Positions 14,175 through 14,815 of a stretch of 14,815 nt of DNA are shown one piece after another. Below the pieces are notes generated by a model that was not told the origin of the DNA, made no database searches, and saw only the letters and a program-made list of their open reading frames with translations. Origin of the DNA: an uncultured Blautia sp. (lineage in GTDB: Bacteria > Bacillota > Clostridia > Lachnospirales > Lachnospiraceae); NCBI GenBank assembly GCA_946629475.1, contig CAMOXX010000045.1, forward strand, positions 1 to 14,815. Reading direction: 5' to 3'. The position numbers and the translations under genes are program-made. Position 1 is the stretch's first letter, and every line of letters starts with the position of its first letter.

Positions 14175-14815
14175 CGGAATCCCCCGTATACAGAAGACGA
14201 ACCCTTCCATGCAGCCAGGTTTCCTTTTTTTGCGGATCGCTGCTCACACGCAGGCAGCCGCCGGGCTCGATAAACGATGCCTGCACGGTCTCCCCCGCCT
14301 TCGATGCCAGATACATTCCCGCTGCCGCGCTCCCGCTGGCGCAGGAGTTCTCCCAGAACACAGTATCACACCCCGGAATATAAACCAGAGGCGTGAGGAA
14401 ACAGCCGTCCGGATCCGTACGCAGGAACATGAGCCCCAGCCCGTCCGCACCGAGCGCCCCGCACCATTCCCGGACTGCGGCCTCTGCAGCGGCCCGGCTC
14501 TTAAAAAGGCCGGCAAAAGCAGACTCCGGTTCGATCATGATATGGGAGATTCCGTCCAGTTCTACAACCGGAAGGGTTCCTTCAAGGTTTTCAAAACGGA
14601 ATGGCTTTTCCAGAATACTGACGGCGGCAGGCATGCATATGGCGGTCTGCCATGTCCACCCTTCCGGGGCGCCTTCACTGCCTTCCGGCGAAAGCCTTAC
14701 AGTGACGGGCTCTTTTGCTCCGGACACCGACAGGCGCAGTTCCGACATACTGCCGGGACCGTTTTCGATTTTCCGCCGTATCTCTCCCGCTATCCCGCTC
14801 CGGCGGATCATATAT
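14158..14815 (-). CDS. Diaminopimelate epimerase-like protein, C-terminal part (runs off the window)
   Basis: The frame is open to the right edge, so only the last 218 or so codons are seen and the true start lies outside. VFWENSCASGSAAAGMYLAS (151-170, counting from the first visible Met at 14811) and IEPGGCLRVSS (181-191) match the second half of the DapF/PhzF-type fold, where the cysteine of the Cys-Ala-Ser-Gly-Ser loop (Cys157) is the second of two catalytic cysteines in cofactor-independent racemases. The motif differs from true DapF (ACGTGACA), so it is more likely a divergent amino-acid racemase, like the histidine racemase group, than the lysine and cell-wall enzyme. An internal Met at 14811 has no clear ribosome binding site. 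It converges on the DUF4176 gene with a 17-base overlap. Confidence 0.6.
   Translation of the reverse strand, partial: YMIRRSGIAGEIRRKIENGPGSMSELRLSVSGAKEPVTVRLSPEGSEGAPEGWTWQTAICMPAAVSILEKPFRFENLEGTLPVVELDGISHIMIEPESAFAGLFKSRAAAEAAVREWCGALGADGLGLMFLRTDPDGCFLTPLVYIPGCDTVFWENSCASGSAAAGMYLASKAGETVQASFIEPGGCLRVSSDPQKKETWLHGRVRLLYTGDSVIRAE

Overview
The window looks like chromosome of a low-to-mid GC Firmicute of class Clostridia, probably a Lachnospiraceae-type gut anaerobe. The grounds are strong AGGAGG-type ribosome binding sites, sigma-A-like promoters, paired glgC/glgD, a PgcA-type phosphoglucomutase, a YitT-family protein, a tRNA without encoded CCA, and a type VII secretion accessory protein of the DUF4176 family. 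This is a judgement from gene content, not a database match. There is no insertion sequence, phage gene or CRISPR array, and most of the window is core metabolism on the minus strand.

Reading the minus strand in its direction of transcription (high to low coordinates), the first block (12358 to 9012) is a phosphoglucomutase (pgcA), a Bax inhibitor-1 family membrane protein and an MscS-type mechanosensitive channel. It is driven by a good promoter at 12400-12428. A plus-strand tRNA-Leu(CAA) with its own promoter and terminator follows at 8902-8984; its terminator overlaps the 3' end of the channel gene. Next come an HPr-kinase-like P-loop protein and a YitT-family membrane protein, overlapping by 4 bases (8840-7228).

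The third block is glgC-glgD, the two subunits of ADP-glucose pyrophosphorylase (7041-4785). A strong hairpin separates it from pyruvate kinase (4734-3316). Together with pgcA this is a carbon partition point: glucose-6-P/glucose-1-P interconversion, glycogen precursor synthesis, and the final step of glycolysis. glgC and pgcA have similar TTGCAT-17-TAAAAW promoters. Downstream of pyk and tightly packed are a two-TM membrane protein, an Hsp70/actin-fold ATPase with an unusual C-terminal membrane hairpin, and a double-ACT-domain protein (3269-47).

The accessory-looking part is a two-gene plus-strand cassette at 12607-14174. Its first gene has an ESAT-6/WXG100-like helical N-terminus, a Pro/Gly/Ser linker and a long Gly/Ala/Ser-rich, probably beta-structured C-terminus with no family I can name. 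Its second gene is a DUF4176 protein, a family known from type VII secretion loci. I read this as an orphan type VII secretion substrate cassette inserted between housekeeping genes; no secretion machinery (EssC, EsxA) is in the window. At the right edge is the C-terminal part of a diaminopimelate-epimerase-like protein on the minus strand. The best candidates for undescribed biology are the secreted protein's C-terminal domain and the membrane-embedded Hsp70 pair.
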